Of a stretch of DNA of 64,000 nt, positions 9,507 to 20,025 are shown in pieces; the stretch's first letter is position 1; the number at the start of each line of letters is the position of its first letter. Both the position numbers and the translations under genes were made by a program. Origin of the DNA: Larus michahellis (taxonomy: Eukaryota; Chordata; Aves; Charadriiformes; Laridae); the NCBI RefSeq assembly GCF_964199755.1, contig NC_133901.1, forward strand, positions 11,547,556 to 11,611,555, read 5' to 3'. The notes under the pieces were generated by a model that saw only the letters and a list, made by a program, of their open reading frames with translations, did not search any database and had not been told where the DNA came from.

Positions 9507-9512
9507 TTTTTT
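9507..9512 (+). terminator. T6 run, possible fail-safe pol III stop about 190 bp before the next gene
   Basis: 'gtgtattttttgcgg' is kept in every G module. A T6 on the coding strand is a strong pol III stop and could end read-through transcripts before the next promoter. The role is inferred. Confidence 0.4.
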
Positions 9513-9659
9513 GCGGGGTGTTGCGTGTGGGGTGTTGTTTTGTGTGAGGTGTGTTGTGGGTAGGTGCGTGTGTTGTGCGTGTGTTTGTGTGTGTGTGTGT
9601 GGTGTGAGGCGTTGTTGTGGGCGTGGGGGTGTGTGTGAGTGCGGGAGGGCGGTGTGGGC

Positions 9660-9696
9660 GGTGGGTGTGGAGAGGGCTGTTGTGGGGCAGAGGGGT
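9660..9696 (+). promoter_or_regulatory. Conserved immediate 5' flank of 5S gene (representative)
   Basis: The last ~37 nt before the gene ('gggctgttgtggggcag' plus 'aggggt') are the same in front of all 60 genes. It resembles the mammalian 5S upstream D-box (GGCTCTTGGGGC), but sits closer to the start (about -22 to -9), so equivalence is uncertain. Confidence 0.3.
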
Positions 9697-9817
9697 GCCT
9701 ACGGCCATACCACCCTGAGAACGCCCGATCTTGTCTGATCTTGGAAGCTAAGCAGGGTCGGGCCCGGTTAGTACTTGGATGGGAGACCGCCTGGGAATAC
9801 CGGGTGCTGTAGGCTTT
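9697..9817 (+). rRNA. RNA5S: 5S rRNA, copy 11
   Basis: C36T and C46T, both CpG to TpG transitions; the C-box and 3' end are consensus. Confidence 0.96.
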
Positions 9818-10554
9818 TGCCGGCAGGCGGAGGGGTGCTGCGCGTTTTGCTGTTGCGTCCGGCAGGGGGGCAGGTGCGTGTGTGGTTGCGGCAGGTGGGT
9901 GGGTGTGTGGGGCTGCAGGGCACGTGGGAAGCTTGTGGAGGTTTTTTGGGTTGTTGGGTGCTGTAGGCTTTTGCCGGCAGGCGGGGGGGCGTTGAGTGTT
10001 TTGGTGTTGCGAGTGGGGTGTTGCGGCAGGCGGGTGGGTGTGCGGGGCTGCGGGGCGTGTAGCAGGGGTGTGGAGGTCTTTTGGGGTGTTGGGTGCTGTA
10101 TGATTTTGGCGTCGGGCGGAGCGTCTGGCGAGCGTTGTGGTGTTGCGAGTGGGGTATTGTGGCAGGCGTCGGGGCAGGTGCGTGTGTTGTTGCGGGAGGA
10201 GGGAGGGTGTGTGGGGCTGTAGGGCGTGTGCGGTGCGTGAGTGTGGTGTAAGTACTTAGTGGTGTTGTGTGTGGGGTGTTGTGTTGTGTGAGGTGCGTGT
10301 GTTGTTGGGTGAGGCGTGTGTGTGTGTGTGTGTAGGGCAGGGTGCGTGTGGTGAGGGGTGTGTATTTTTTGCGGGGTGTTGCGTGTGGGGTGTTGTTTTG
10401 TGTGAGGTGTGTTGTGGGTAGGTGCGTGTGTTGTGCGTGTGTTTGTGTGTGTGTGTGTGGTGTGAGGCGTTGTTGTGGGCGTGGGGGTGTGTGTGAGTGC
10501 GGGAGGGCGGTGTGGGCGGTGGGTGTGGAGAGGGCTGTTGTGGGGCAGAGGGGT
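9818..10554. repeat. Spacer S11, 737 nt, A/D-E-F-G
   Basis: The A to D switch is earlier than in S3: 'caggtgggtgggtgtg' and 'ctgcagggcacgtgggaagc' are already D-like. The 'gggaagc' variant is shared with S16. Confidence 0.87.
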
Positions 10555-10675
10555 GCCTACGGCCATACCACCCTGAGAACGCCCGATCCCGTCTGATCTC
10601 GGAAGCTAAGCAGGGTCGGGCCCGGTTAGTACTTGGATGGGAGAGCGCCTGGGAATACCGGGTGCTGTAGGCTTT
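10555..10675 (+). rRNA. RNA5S: 5S rRNA, copy 12
   Basis: T35C and C91G; same sequence as copy 17. Confidence 0.96.
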
Positions 10676-11823
10676 TGCCGGCGGGCGGAGGGGTGCTGCG
10701 CGTTTTGCTGTTGCGTCCGTCAGGGGGGCAGGTGCGGGTGTGGTTGCGGCAGGCGGGTGGGCGTGTGGGGCTGCGGGGCGCGTGGGAGGCTTGTGGAGGT
10801 TTTTTGGGCTGTTGTAGGCTTTTGCCGGCAGGCGGGGGGGTGTTGAGTGTTTTGGTGTTGCGAGTGGGGTGTTGCGGCAGGCGGGTGGGTGTGTGGGGCT
10901 GGAGGGCGCGGGGCGTGTGGGAGCGGTGTGTAAGTATTTTGGGGGGCTGTGTTGGGGCAGGTGCGGGTGTAGTTGCGGCAAGCGGGCGGGTGTGTGGGGC
11001 TGCGGGCCGTGTGGCAGGGGTGTGGAGGTTTTCTGGAGTGTTGCGCGTGGCATGTTGGGTGCTGTAGGCTTTTGGCGGCGGGCGGAGGGGTGTTGAGCGT
11101 TTTGGTGTTGCGGGTGGGGGGTTGTGTCGGGGGGGCAGGTGCGTGTGTGGTTGCGGCAGGCGGGTGGGTGTGTGGGGCTGCAGGGCACGTGGGAGGCTTG
11201 TGGAGGTTTTTTGGGTTGTTGGGTGCTGTAGGCTTTTGGCGGCAGGCGGGGGGGCGTTGAGTGTTTTGGTGTTGCGAGTGGGGTGTTGCGGCAGGCGGGT
11301 GGGTGTGCGGGGCTGCGGGGCGTGTAGCAGGGGTGTGGAGGTCTTTTGGGGTGTTGGGTGCTGTATGATTTTGGCGTCGGGCGGAGCGTCTGGCGAGCGT
11401 TGTGGTGTTGCGAGTGGGGTATTGTGGCAGGCGTCGGGGCAGGTGCGCGTGTTGTTGCGGGAGGAGGGAGGGTGTGTGGGGCTGTAGGGCGTGTGCGGTG
11501 CGTGAGTGTGGTGTAAGTACTTAGTGGTGTTGTGTGTGGGGTGTTGTGTTGTGTGAGGTGCGTGTGTTGTTGGGTGAGGCGTGTGTGTGTGTGTGTGTGT
11601 GTAGGGCAGGGTGCGTGTGGTGAGGGGTGTGTATTTTTTGCGGGGTGTTGCGTGTGGGGTGTTGTTTTGTGTGAGGTGTGTTGTGGGTAGGTGCGTGTGT
11701 TGTGCGTGTGTTTGTGTGTGTGTGTGTGGTGTGAGGCGTTGTTGTGGGCGTGGGGGTGTGTGTGAGTGCGGGAGGGCGGTGTGGGCGGTGGGTGTGGAGA
11801 GGGCTGTTGTGGGGCAGAGGGGT
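10676..11823. repeat. Spacer S12, 1148 nt, full A-G
   Basis: Module A has 'gcgtccgtcagg' instead of 'gcgtccggcagg' (also in S15 and S52). The tail opening E is followed by GGCGGC instead of GCCGGC. Confidence 0.87.
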
Positions 11824-11944
11824 GCCTACGGCCATACCACCCTGAGAACGCCCGATCTTGTCTGATCTCGGAAGCTAAGCAGGGTCGGGCCCGGTTAGTA
11901 CTTGGATGGGAGAGCGCCTGGGAATAGCGGGTGCTGTAGGCTTT
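11824..11944 (+). rRNA. RNA5S: 5S rRNA, copy 13
   Basis: C36T, C91G and C104G; same as copies 16, 19 and 51. All four precede a 737-nt spacer. Confidence 0.96.
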
Positions 11945-12681
11945 TGCCGGCAGGCGGAGGGGTGCTGCGCGTTTTGCTGTTGCGTCCGGCAGGGGGGCAG
12001 GTGCGTGTGTGGTTGCGGCAGGTGGGTGGGTGTGTGGGGCTGCAGGGCACGTGGGAGGCTTGTGGAGGTTTTTTGGGTTGTTGGGTGCTGTAGGCTTTTG
12101 CCGGCAGGCGGGGGGGCGTTGAGTGTTTTGGTGTTGCGAGTGGGGTGTTGCGGCAGGCGGGTGGGTGTGCGGGGCTGCGGGGCGTGTAGCAGGGGTGTGG
12201 AGGTCTTTTGGGGTGTTGGGTGCTGTATGATTTTGGCGTCGGGCGGAGCGTCTGGCGAGCGTTGTGGTGTTGCGAGTGGGGTATTGTGGCAGGCGTCGGG
12301 GCAGGTGCGTGTGTTGTTGCGGGAGGAGGGAGGGTGTGTGGGGCTGTAGGGCGTGTGCGGTGCGTGAGTGTGGTGTAAGTACTTAGTGGTGTTGTGTGTG
12401 GGGTGTTGTGTTGTGTGAGGTGCGTGTGTTGTTGGGTGAGGCGTGTGTGTGTGTGTGTGTAGGGCAGGGTGCGTGTGGTGAGGGGTGTGTATTTTTTGCG
12501 GGGTGTTGCGTGTGGGGTGTTGTTTTGTGTGAGGTGTGTTGTGGGTAGGTGCGTGTGTTGTGCGTGTGTTTGTGTGTGTGTGTGTGGTGTGAGGCGTTGT
12601 TGTGGGCGTGGGGGTGTGTGTGAGTGCGGGAGGGCGGTGTGGGCGGTGGGTGTGGAGAGGGCTGTTGTGGGGCAGAGGGGT
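11945..12681. repeat. Spacer S13, 737 nt, A/D-E-F-G
   Basis: Early A/D switch as in S11, but with 'gggaggc'. Confidence 0.87.
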
Positions 12682-12802
12682 GCCTGCGGCCATACCACCC
12701 TGAGAACGCCCGATCTCGTCTGATCTCGGAAGCTAAGCAGGGTTGGGACCGGTTAGTACTTGGATGGGAGACCGCCTGGGAATACCGGGTGCTGTAGGCT
12801 TT
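12682..12802 (+). rRNA. RNA5S: 5S rRNA, copy 14
   Basis: A5G, C63T and C67A. A5G is the only substitution seen in the first 25 nt of any copy. C63T lies in the A-box and C67A in the intermediate element of the internal promoter. Confidence 0.95.
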
Positions 12803-13952
12803 TGCCGGCGGGCGGAGGGGTGCTGCGCGTTTTGCTGTTGCGTCCGGCAGGGGGGCAGGTGCGGGTGTGGTTGCGGCAGGCGGGTGGGCGTGTGGGGCTG
12901 CGGGGCGCGTGGGAGGCTTGTGGAGGTTTTTTGGGCTGTTGTAGGCTTTTGCCGGCAGGCGGGGGGGTGTTGAGTGTTTTGGTGTTGCGAGTGGGGTGTT
13001 GCGGCAGGCGGGTGGGTGTGTGGGGCTGGAGGGCGCGGGGCGTGTGGGAGCGGTGTGTAAGTATTTTGGGGGGCTGTGTTGGGGCAGGTGCGGGTGTAGT
13101 TGCGGCAAGCGGGCGGGTGTGTGGGGCTGCGGGCCGTGTGGCAGGGGTGTGGAGGTTTTCTGGAGTGTTGCGCGTGGCATGTTGGGTGCTGTAGGCTTTT
13201 GGCGGCGGGCGGAGGGGTGTTGAGCGTTTTGGTGTTGCGGGTGGGGGGTTGTGTCGGGGGGGCAGGTGCGTGTGTGGTTGCGGCAGGCGGGTGGGTGTGT
13301 GGGGCTGCAGGGCACGTGGGAGGCTTGTGGAGGTTTTTTGGGTTGTTGGGTGCTGTAGGCTTTTGCCGGCAGGCGGGGGGGCGTTGAGTGTTTTGGTGTT
13401 GCGAGTGGGGTGTTGCGGCAGGCGGGTGGGTGTGCGGGGCTGCGGGGCGTGTAGCAGGGGTGTGGAGGTCTTTTGGGGTGTTGGGTGCTGTATGATTTTG
13501 GCGTCGGGCGGAGCGTCTGGCGAGCGTTGTGGTGTTGCGAGTGGGGTATTGTGGCAGGCGTCGGGGCAGGTGCGCGTGTTGTTGCGGGAGGAGGGAGGGT
13601 GTGTGGGGCTGTAGGGCGTGTGCGGTGCGTGAGTGTGGTGTAAGTACTTAGTGGTGTTGTGTGTGGGGTGTTGTGTTGTGTGAGGTGCGTGTGTTGTTGG
13701 GTGAGGCGTGTGTGTGTGTGTGTATGTGTGTAGGGCAGGGTGCGTGTGGTGAGGGGTGTGTATTTTTTGCGGGGTGTTGCGTGTGGGGTGTTGTTTTGTG
13801 TGAGGTGTGTTGTGGGTAGGTGCGTGTGTTGTGCGTGTGTTTGTGTGTGTGTGTGTGGTGTGAGGCGTTGTTGTGGGCGTGGGGGTGTGTGTGAGTGCGG
13901 GAGGGCGGTGTGGGCGGTGGGTGTGGAGAGGGCTGTTGTGGGGCAGAGGGGT
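12803..13952. repeat. Spacer S14, 1150 nt, full A-G
   Basis: The first GT tract is interrupted by a TA (near 13723-13725, 'gtgtatgtgtg'). Only S54 shares this. Confidence 0.87.
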
Positions 13953-14073
13953 GCCTACGGCCATACCACCCTGAGAACGCCCGATCTCGTCTGATCTCGG
14001 AAGCTAAGCAGGGTCGGGCCCGGTTAGTACTTGGATGGGACACCGCCTGGGAATACCGGGTGCTGTAGGCTTT
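13953..14073 (+). rRNA. RNA5S: 5S rRNA, copy 15
   Basis: G89C only, changing the helix IV loop from GAGA to GACA, which no longer fits the GNRA pattern. Confidence 0.96.
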
Positions 14074-15225
14074 TGCCGGCGGGCGGAGGGGTGCTGCGCG
14101 TTTTGCTGTTGCGTCCGTCAGGGGGGCAGGTGCGGGTGTGGTTGCGGCAGGCGGGTGGGCGTGTGGGGCTGCGGGGCGCGTGGGAGGCTTGTGGAGGTTT
14201 TTTGGGCTGTTGTAGGCTTTTGCCGGCAGGCGGGGGGGTGTTGAGTGTTTTGGTGTTGCGAGTGGGGTGTTGCGGCAGGCGGGTGGGTGTGTGGGGCTGG
14301 AGGGCGCGGGGCGTGTGGGAGCGGTGTGTAAGTATTTTGGGGGGCTGTGTTGGGGCAGGTGCGGGTGTAGTTGCGGCAAGCGGGCGGGTGTGTGGGGCTG
14401 CGGGCCGTGTGGCAGGGGTGTGGAGGTTTTCTGGAGTGTTGCGCGTGGCATGTTGGGTGCTGTAGGCTTTTGGCGGCGGGCGGAGGGGTGTTGAGCGTTT
14501 TGGTGTTGCGGGTGGGGGGTTGTGTCGGGGGGGCAGGTGCGTGTGTGGTTGCGGCAGGCGGGTGGGTGTGTGGGGCTGCAGGGCACGTGGGAGGCTTGTG
14601 GAGGTTTTTTGGGTTGTTGGGTGCTGTAGGCTTTTGCCGGCAGGCGGGGGGGCGTTGAGTGTTTTGGTGTTGCGAGTGGGGTGTTGCGGCAGGCGGGTGG
14701 GTGTGCGGGGCTGCGGGGCGTGTAGCAGGGGTGTGGAGGTCTTTTGGGGTGTTGGGTGCTGTATGATTTTGGCGTCGGGCGGAGCGTCTGGCGAGCGTTG
14801 TGGTGTTGCGAGTGGGGTATTGTGGCAGGCGTCGGGGCAGGTGCGCGTGTTGTTGCGGGAGGAGGGAGGGTGTGTGGGGCTGTAGGGCGTGTGCGGTGCG
14901 TGAGTGTGGTGTAAGTACTTAGTGGTGTTGTGTGTGGGGTGTTGTGTTGTGTGAGGTGCGTGTGTTGTTGGGTGAGGCGTGTGTGTGTGTGTGTGTGTGT
15001 GTGTAGGGCAGGGTGCGTGTGGTGAGGGGTGTGTATTTTTTGCGGGGTGTTGCGTGTGGGGTGTTGTTTTGTGTGAGGTGTGTTGTGGGTAGGTGCGTGT
15101 GTTGTGCGTGTGTTTGTGTGTGTGTGTGTGGTGTGAGGCGTTGTTGTGGGCGTGGGGGTGTGTGTGAGTGCGGGAGGGCGGTGTGGGCGGTGGGTGTGGA
15201 GAGGGCTGTTGTGGGGCAGAGGGGT
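14074..15225. repeat. Spacer S15, 1152 nt, full A-G
   Basis: Carries the longest pure GT tract I found, about (GT)13 at 14979-15004. Module A has the 'ccgtcagg' variant. Confidence 0.87.
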
Positions 15226-15346
15226 GCCTACGGCCATACCACCCTGAGAACGCCCGATCTTGTCTGATCTCGGAAGCTAAGCAGGGTCGGGCCCGGTTAG
15301 TACTTGGATGGGAGAGCGCCTGGGAATAGCGGGTGCTGTAGGCTTT
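15226..15346 (+). rRNA. RNA5S: 5S rRNA, copy 16
   Basis: C36T, C91G and C104G. First gene of the 2970-bp trimer. Confidence 0.96.
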
Positions 15347-16083
15347 TGCCGGCAGGCGGAGGGGTGCTGCGCGTTTTGCTGTTGCGTCCGGCAGGGGGGC
15401 AGGTGCGTGTGTGGTTGCGGCAGGTGGGTGGGTGTGTGGGGCTGCAGGGCACGTGGGAAGCTTGTGGAGGTTTTTTGGGTTGTTGGGTGCTGTAGGCTTT
15501 TGCCGGCAGGCGGGGGGGCGTTGAGTGTTTTGGTGTTGCGAGTGGGGTGTTGCGGCAGGCGGGTGGGTGTGCGGGGCTGCGGGGCGTGTAGCAGGGGTGT
15601 GGAGGTCTTTTGGGGTGTTGGGTGCTGTATGATTTTGGCGTCGGGCGGAGCGTCTGGCGAGCGTTGTGGTGTTGCGAGTGGGGTATTGTGGCAGGCGTCG
15701 GGGCAGGTGCGTGTGTTGTTGCGGGAGGAGGGAGGGTGTGTGGGGCTGTAGGGCGTGTGCGGTGCGTGAGTGTGGTGTAAGTACTTAGTGGTGTTGTGTG
15801 TGGGGTGTTGTGTTGTGTGAGGTGCGTGTGTTGTTGGGTGAGGCGTGTGTGTGTGTGTGTGTAGGGCAGGGTGCGTGTGGTGAGGGGTGTGTATTTTTTG
15901 CGGGGTGTTGCGTGTGGGGTGTTGTTTTGTGTGAGGTGTGTTGTGGGTAGGTGCGTGTGTTGTGCGTGTGTTTGTGTGTGTGTGTGTGGTGTGAGGCGTT
16001 GTTGTGGGCGTGGGGGTGTGTGTGAGTGCGGGAGGGCGGTGTGGGCGGTGGGTGTGGAGAGGGCTGTTGTGGGGCAGAGGGGT
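15347..16083. repeat. Spacer S16, 737 nt, A/D-E-F-G
   Basis: Early-switch A/D form with 'gggaagc', like S11. Confidence 0.87.
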
Positions 16084-16204
16084 GCCTACGGCCATACCAC
16101 CCTGAGAACGCCCGATCCCGTCTGATCTCGGAAGCTAAGCAGGGTCGGGCCCGGTTAGTACTTGGATGGGAGAGCGCCTGGGAATACCGGGTGCTGTAGG
16201 CTTT
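16084..16204 (+). rRNA. RNA5S: 5S rRNA, copy 17
   Basis: T35C and C91G. Confidence 0.96.
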
Positions 16205-16934
16205 TGCCGGCGGGCGGAGGGGTGCTGCGCGTTTTGCTGTTGCGTCCGGCAGGGGGGCAGGTGCGGGTGTGGTTGCGGCAGGCGGGTGGGCGTGTGGGGC
16301 TGCGGGGCGCGTGGGAGGCTTGTGGAGGTTTTTTGGGCTGTTGTAGGCTTTTGCCGGCAGGCGGGGGGGTGTTGAGTGTTTTGGTGTTGCGAGTGGGGTG
16401 TTGCGGCAGGCGGGCGGGTTTGTGGGGCTGCGGGGCGTGTAGCAGGGGTGTGGAGGTCTTTTGGGGTGTTGGGTGCTGTATGATTTTGGCGTCGGGCGGA
16501 GCGTCTGGCGAGCGTTGTGGTGTTGCGAGTGGGGTATTGTGGCAGGCGTCGGGGCAGGTGCGTGTGTTGTTGCGGGAGGAGGGAGGGTGTGTGGGGCTGT
16601 AGGGCGTGTGCGGTGCGTGAGTGTGGTGTAAGTACTTAGTGGTGTTGTGTGTGGGGTGTTGTGTTGTGTGAGGTGCGTGTGTTGTTGGGTGAGGCGTGTG
16701 TGTGTGTGTGTGTAGGGCAGGGTGCGTGTGGTGAGGGGTGTGTATTTTTTGCGGGGTGTTGCGTGTGGGGTGTTGTTTTGTGTGAGGTGTGTTGTGGGTA
16801 GGTGCGTGTGTTGTGCGTGTGTTTGTGTGTGTGTGTGTGGTGTGAGGCGTTGTTGTGGGCGTGGGGGTGTGTGTGAGTGCGGGAGGGCGGTGTGGGCGGT
16901 GGGTGTGGAGAGGGCTGTTGTGGGGCAGAGGGGT
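16205..16934. repeat. Spacer S17, 730 nt, A-B/E-F-G
   Basis: Starts B ('gggtgttgag') and finishes as E ('ggggcgtgtagcagg'). The joint is at 'gcgggcgggtttgtgg'. S20 and S22 share this fusion. Confidence 0.86.
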
Positions 16935-17055
16935 GCCTACGGCCATACCACCCTGAGAACGCCCGATCTCGTCTGATCTCGGAAGCTAAGCAGGGTCGGG
17001 CCCGGTTAGTACTTGGATGGGAGACCGCCTGGGAATAGCGGGTGCTGTAGGCTTT
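16935..17055 (+). rRNA. RNA5S: 5S rRNA, copy 18
   Basis: C104G only. Confidence 0.97.
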
Positions 17056-18195
17056 TGCCGGCGGGCGGAGGGGTGCTGCGCGTTTTGCTGTTGCGTCCGG
17101 CAGGGGGGCAGGTGCGGGTGTGGTTGCGGCAGGCGTGTGGGGCTGCGGGGCGCGTGGGAGGCTTGTGGAGGTTTTTTGGGCTGTTGTAGGCTTTTGCCGG
17201 CAGGCGGGGGGGTGTTGAGTGTTTTGGTGTTGCGAGTGGGGTGTTGCAGCAGGCGGGTGGGTGTGTGGGGCTGGAGGGCGCGGGGCGTGTGGGAGTGGTG
17301 TGTAAGTATTTTGGGGGGCTGTGTTGGGGCAGGTGCGGGTGTAGTTGCGGCAGGCGGGCGGGTGTGTGGGGCTGCGGGCCGTGTGGCAGGGGTGTGGAGG
17401 TTTTCTGGACTGTTGCGCGTGGCATGTTGGGTGCTGTAGGCTTTTGGCGGCGGGCGGAGGGGTGTTGAGCGTTTTGGTGTTGCGGGTGGGGGGTTGTGTC
17501 GGGGGGGCAGGTGCGTGTGTGGTTGCGGCAGGCGGGTGGGTGTGTGGGGCTGCAGGGCACGTGGGAGGCTTGTGGAGGTTTTTTGGGTTGTTGGGTGCTG
17601 TAGGCTTTTGCCGGCAGGCGGGGGGGCGTTGAGTGTTTTGGTGTTGCGAGTGGGGTGTTGCGGCAGGCGGGTGGGTGTGCGGGGCTGCGGGGCGTGTAGC
17701 AGGGGTGTGGAGGTCTTTTGGGGTGTTGGGTGCTGTATGATTTTGGCGTCGGGCGGAGCGTCTGGCGAGCGTTGTGGTGTTGCGAGTGGGGTATTGTGGC
17801 AGGCGTCGGGGCAGGTGCGCGTGTTGTTGCGGGAGGAGGGAGGGTGTGTGGGGCTGTAGGGCGTGTGCGGTGCGTGAGTGTGGTGTAAGTACTTAGTGGT
17901 GTTGTGTGTGGGGTGTTGTGTTGTGTGAGGTGCGTGTGTTGTTGGGTGAGGCGTGTGTGTGTGTGTGTGTGTGTAGGGCAGGGTGCGTGTGGTGAGGGGT
18001 GTGTATTTTTTGCGGGGTGTTGCGTGTGGGGTGTTGTTTTGTGTGAGGTGTGTTGTGGGTAGGTGCGTGTGTTGTGCGTGTGTTTGTGTGTGTGTGTGTG
18101 GTGTGAGGCGTTGTTGTGGGCGTGGGGGTGTGTGTGAGTGCGGGAGGGCGGTGTGGGCGGTGGGTGTGGAGAGGGCTGTTGTGGGGCAGAGGGGT
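17056..18195. repeat. Spacer S18, 1140 nt, full A-G with 8-nt deletion in A
   Basis: Module A reads 'gcaggcgtgtggggctg', lacking one 'ggtgggcg' step. B has 'gttgcagcaggcggg' and the end of C has 'ctggactgttg'. Confidence 0.87.
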
Positions 18196-18316
18196 GCCTA
18201 CGGCCATACCACCCTGAGAACGCCCGATCTTGTCTGATCTCGGAAGCTAAGCAGGGTCGGGCCCGGTTAGTACTTGGATGGGAGAGCGCCTGGGAATAGC
18301 GGGTGCTGTAGGCTTT
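18196..18316 (+). rRNA. RNA5S: 5S rRNA, copy 19
   Basis: C36T, C91G and C104G; counterpart of copy 16 at +2970. Confidence 0.96.
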
Positions 18317-19053
18317 TGCCGGCAGGCGGAGGGGTGCTGCGCGTTTTGCTGTTGCGTCCGGCAGGGGGGCAGGTGCGTGTGTGGTTGCGGCAGGTGGGTG
18401 GGTGTGTGGGGCTGCAGGGCACGTGGGAGGCTTGTGGAGGTTTTTTGGGTTGTTGGGTGCTGTAGGCTTTTGCCGGCAGGCGGGGGGGCGTTGAGTGTTT
18501 TGGTGTTGCGAGTGGGGTGTTGCGGCAGGCGGGTGGGTGTGCGGGGCTGCGGGGCGTGTAGCAGGGGTGTGGAGGTCTTTTGGGGTGTTGGGTGCTGTAT
18601 GATTTTGGCGTCGGGCGGAGCGTCTGGCGAGCGTTGTGGTGTTGCGAGTGGGGTATTGTGGCAGGCGTCGGGGCAGGTGCGTGTGTTGTTGCGGGAGGAG
18701 GGAGGGTGTGTGGGGCTGTAGGGCGTGTGCGGTGCGTGAGTGTGGTGTAAGTACTTAGTGGTGTTGTGTGTGGGGTGTTGTGTTGTGTGAGGTGCGTGTG
18801 TTGTTGGGTGAGGCGTGTGTGTGTGTGTGTGTAGGGCAGGGTGCGTGTGGTGAGGGGTGTGTATTTTTTGCGGGGTGTTGCGTGTGGGGTGTTGTTTTGT
18901 GTGAGGTGTGTTGTGGGTAGGTGCGTGTGTTGTGCGTGTGTTTGTGTGTGTGTGTGTGGTGTGAGGCGTTGTTGTGGGCGTGGGGGTGTGTGTGAGTGCG
19001 GGAGGGCGGTGTGGGCGGTGGGTGTGGAGAGGGCTGTTGTGGGGCAGAGGGGT
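18317..19053. repeat. Spacer S19, 737 nt, A/D-E-F-G
   Basis: Counterpart of S16, but with 'gggaggc'. Confidence 0.87.
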
Positions 19054-19174
19054 GCCTACGGCCATACCACCCTGAGAACGCCCGATCCCGTCTGATCTCG
19101 GAAGCTAAGCAGGGTCGGGCCCGGTTAGTACTTGGATGGGAGAGCGCCTGGGAATAGCGGGTGCTGTAGGCTTT
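19054..19174 (+). rRNA. RNA5S: 5S rRNA, copy 20
   Basis: T35C, C91G and C104G; also copies 22 and 52. Confidence 0.96.
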
Positions 19175-19904
19175 TGCCGGCGGGCGGAGGGGTGCTGCGC
19201 GTTTTGCTGTTGCGTCCGGCAGGGGGGCAGGTGCGGGTGTGGTTGCGGCAGGCGGGTGGGCGTGTGGGGCTGCGGGGCGCGTGGGAGGCTTGTGGAGGTT
19301 TTTTGGGCTGTTGTAGGCTTTTGCCGGCAGGCGGGGGGGTGTTGAGTGTTTTGGTGTTGCGAGTGGGGTGTTGCGGCAGGCGGGCGGGTTTGCGGGGCTG
19401 CGGGGCGTGTAGCAGGGGTGTGGAGGTCTTTTGGGGTGTTGGGTGCTGTATGATTTTGGCGTCGGGCGGAGCGTCTGGCGAGCGTTGTGGTGTTGCGAGT
19501 GGGGTATTGTGGCAGGCGTCGGGGCAGGTGCGCGTGTTGTTGCGGGAGGAGGGAGGGTGTGTGGGGCTGTAGGGCGTGTGCGGTGCGTGAGTGTGGTGTA
19601 AGTACTTAGTGGTGTTGTGTGTGGGGTGTTGTGTTGTGTGAGGTGCGTGTGTTGTTGGGTGAGGCGTGTGTGTGTGTGTGTGTAGGGCAGGGTGCGTGTG
19701 GTGAGGGGTGTGTATTTTTTGCGGGGTGTTGCGTGTGGGGTGTTGTTTTGTGTGAGGTGTGTTGTGGGTAGGTGCGTGTGTTGTGCGTGTGTTTGTGTGT
19801 GTGTGTGTGGTGTGAGGCGTTGTTGTGGGCGTGGGGGTGTGTGTGAGTGCGGGAGGGCGGTGTGGGCGGTGGGTGTGGAGAGGGCTGTTGTGGGGCAGAG
19901 GGGT
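19175..19904. repeat. Spacer S20, 730 nt, A-B/E-F-G
   Basis: Same B/E fusion as S17, with 'tttgcggggctg' at the joint. Confidence 0.86.
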
Positions 19905-20025
19905 GCCTACGGCCATACCACCCTGAGAACGCCCGATCTCGTCTGATCTCGGAAGCTAAGCAGGGTCGGGCCCGGTTAGTACTTGGATGGGAGACCGCCT
20001 GGGAATAGCGGGTGCTGTAGGCTTT
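19905..20025 (+). rRNA. RNA5S: 5S rRNA, copy 21
   Basis: C104G only; counterpart of copy 18. Confidence 0.97.

Larger units (their letters stand above)
8549..9696. repeat. Spacer S10, 1148 nt, A-B-C-D-E-F-G (reference)
   Basis: Full seven-module spacer; the individual modules are listed separately. Confidence 0.88.
9398..9696. repeat. Spacer module G (reference, 299 nt), 5' flank of the next gene
   Basis: Two GT tracts (about 9454-9475 and 9585-9601), a T6 at 9507-9512, then G-rich sequence up to the next gene. G is the most uniform spacer module across all units apart from GT tract length. Confidence 0.78.
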
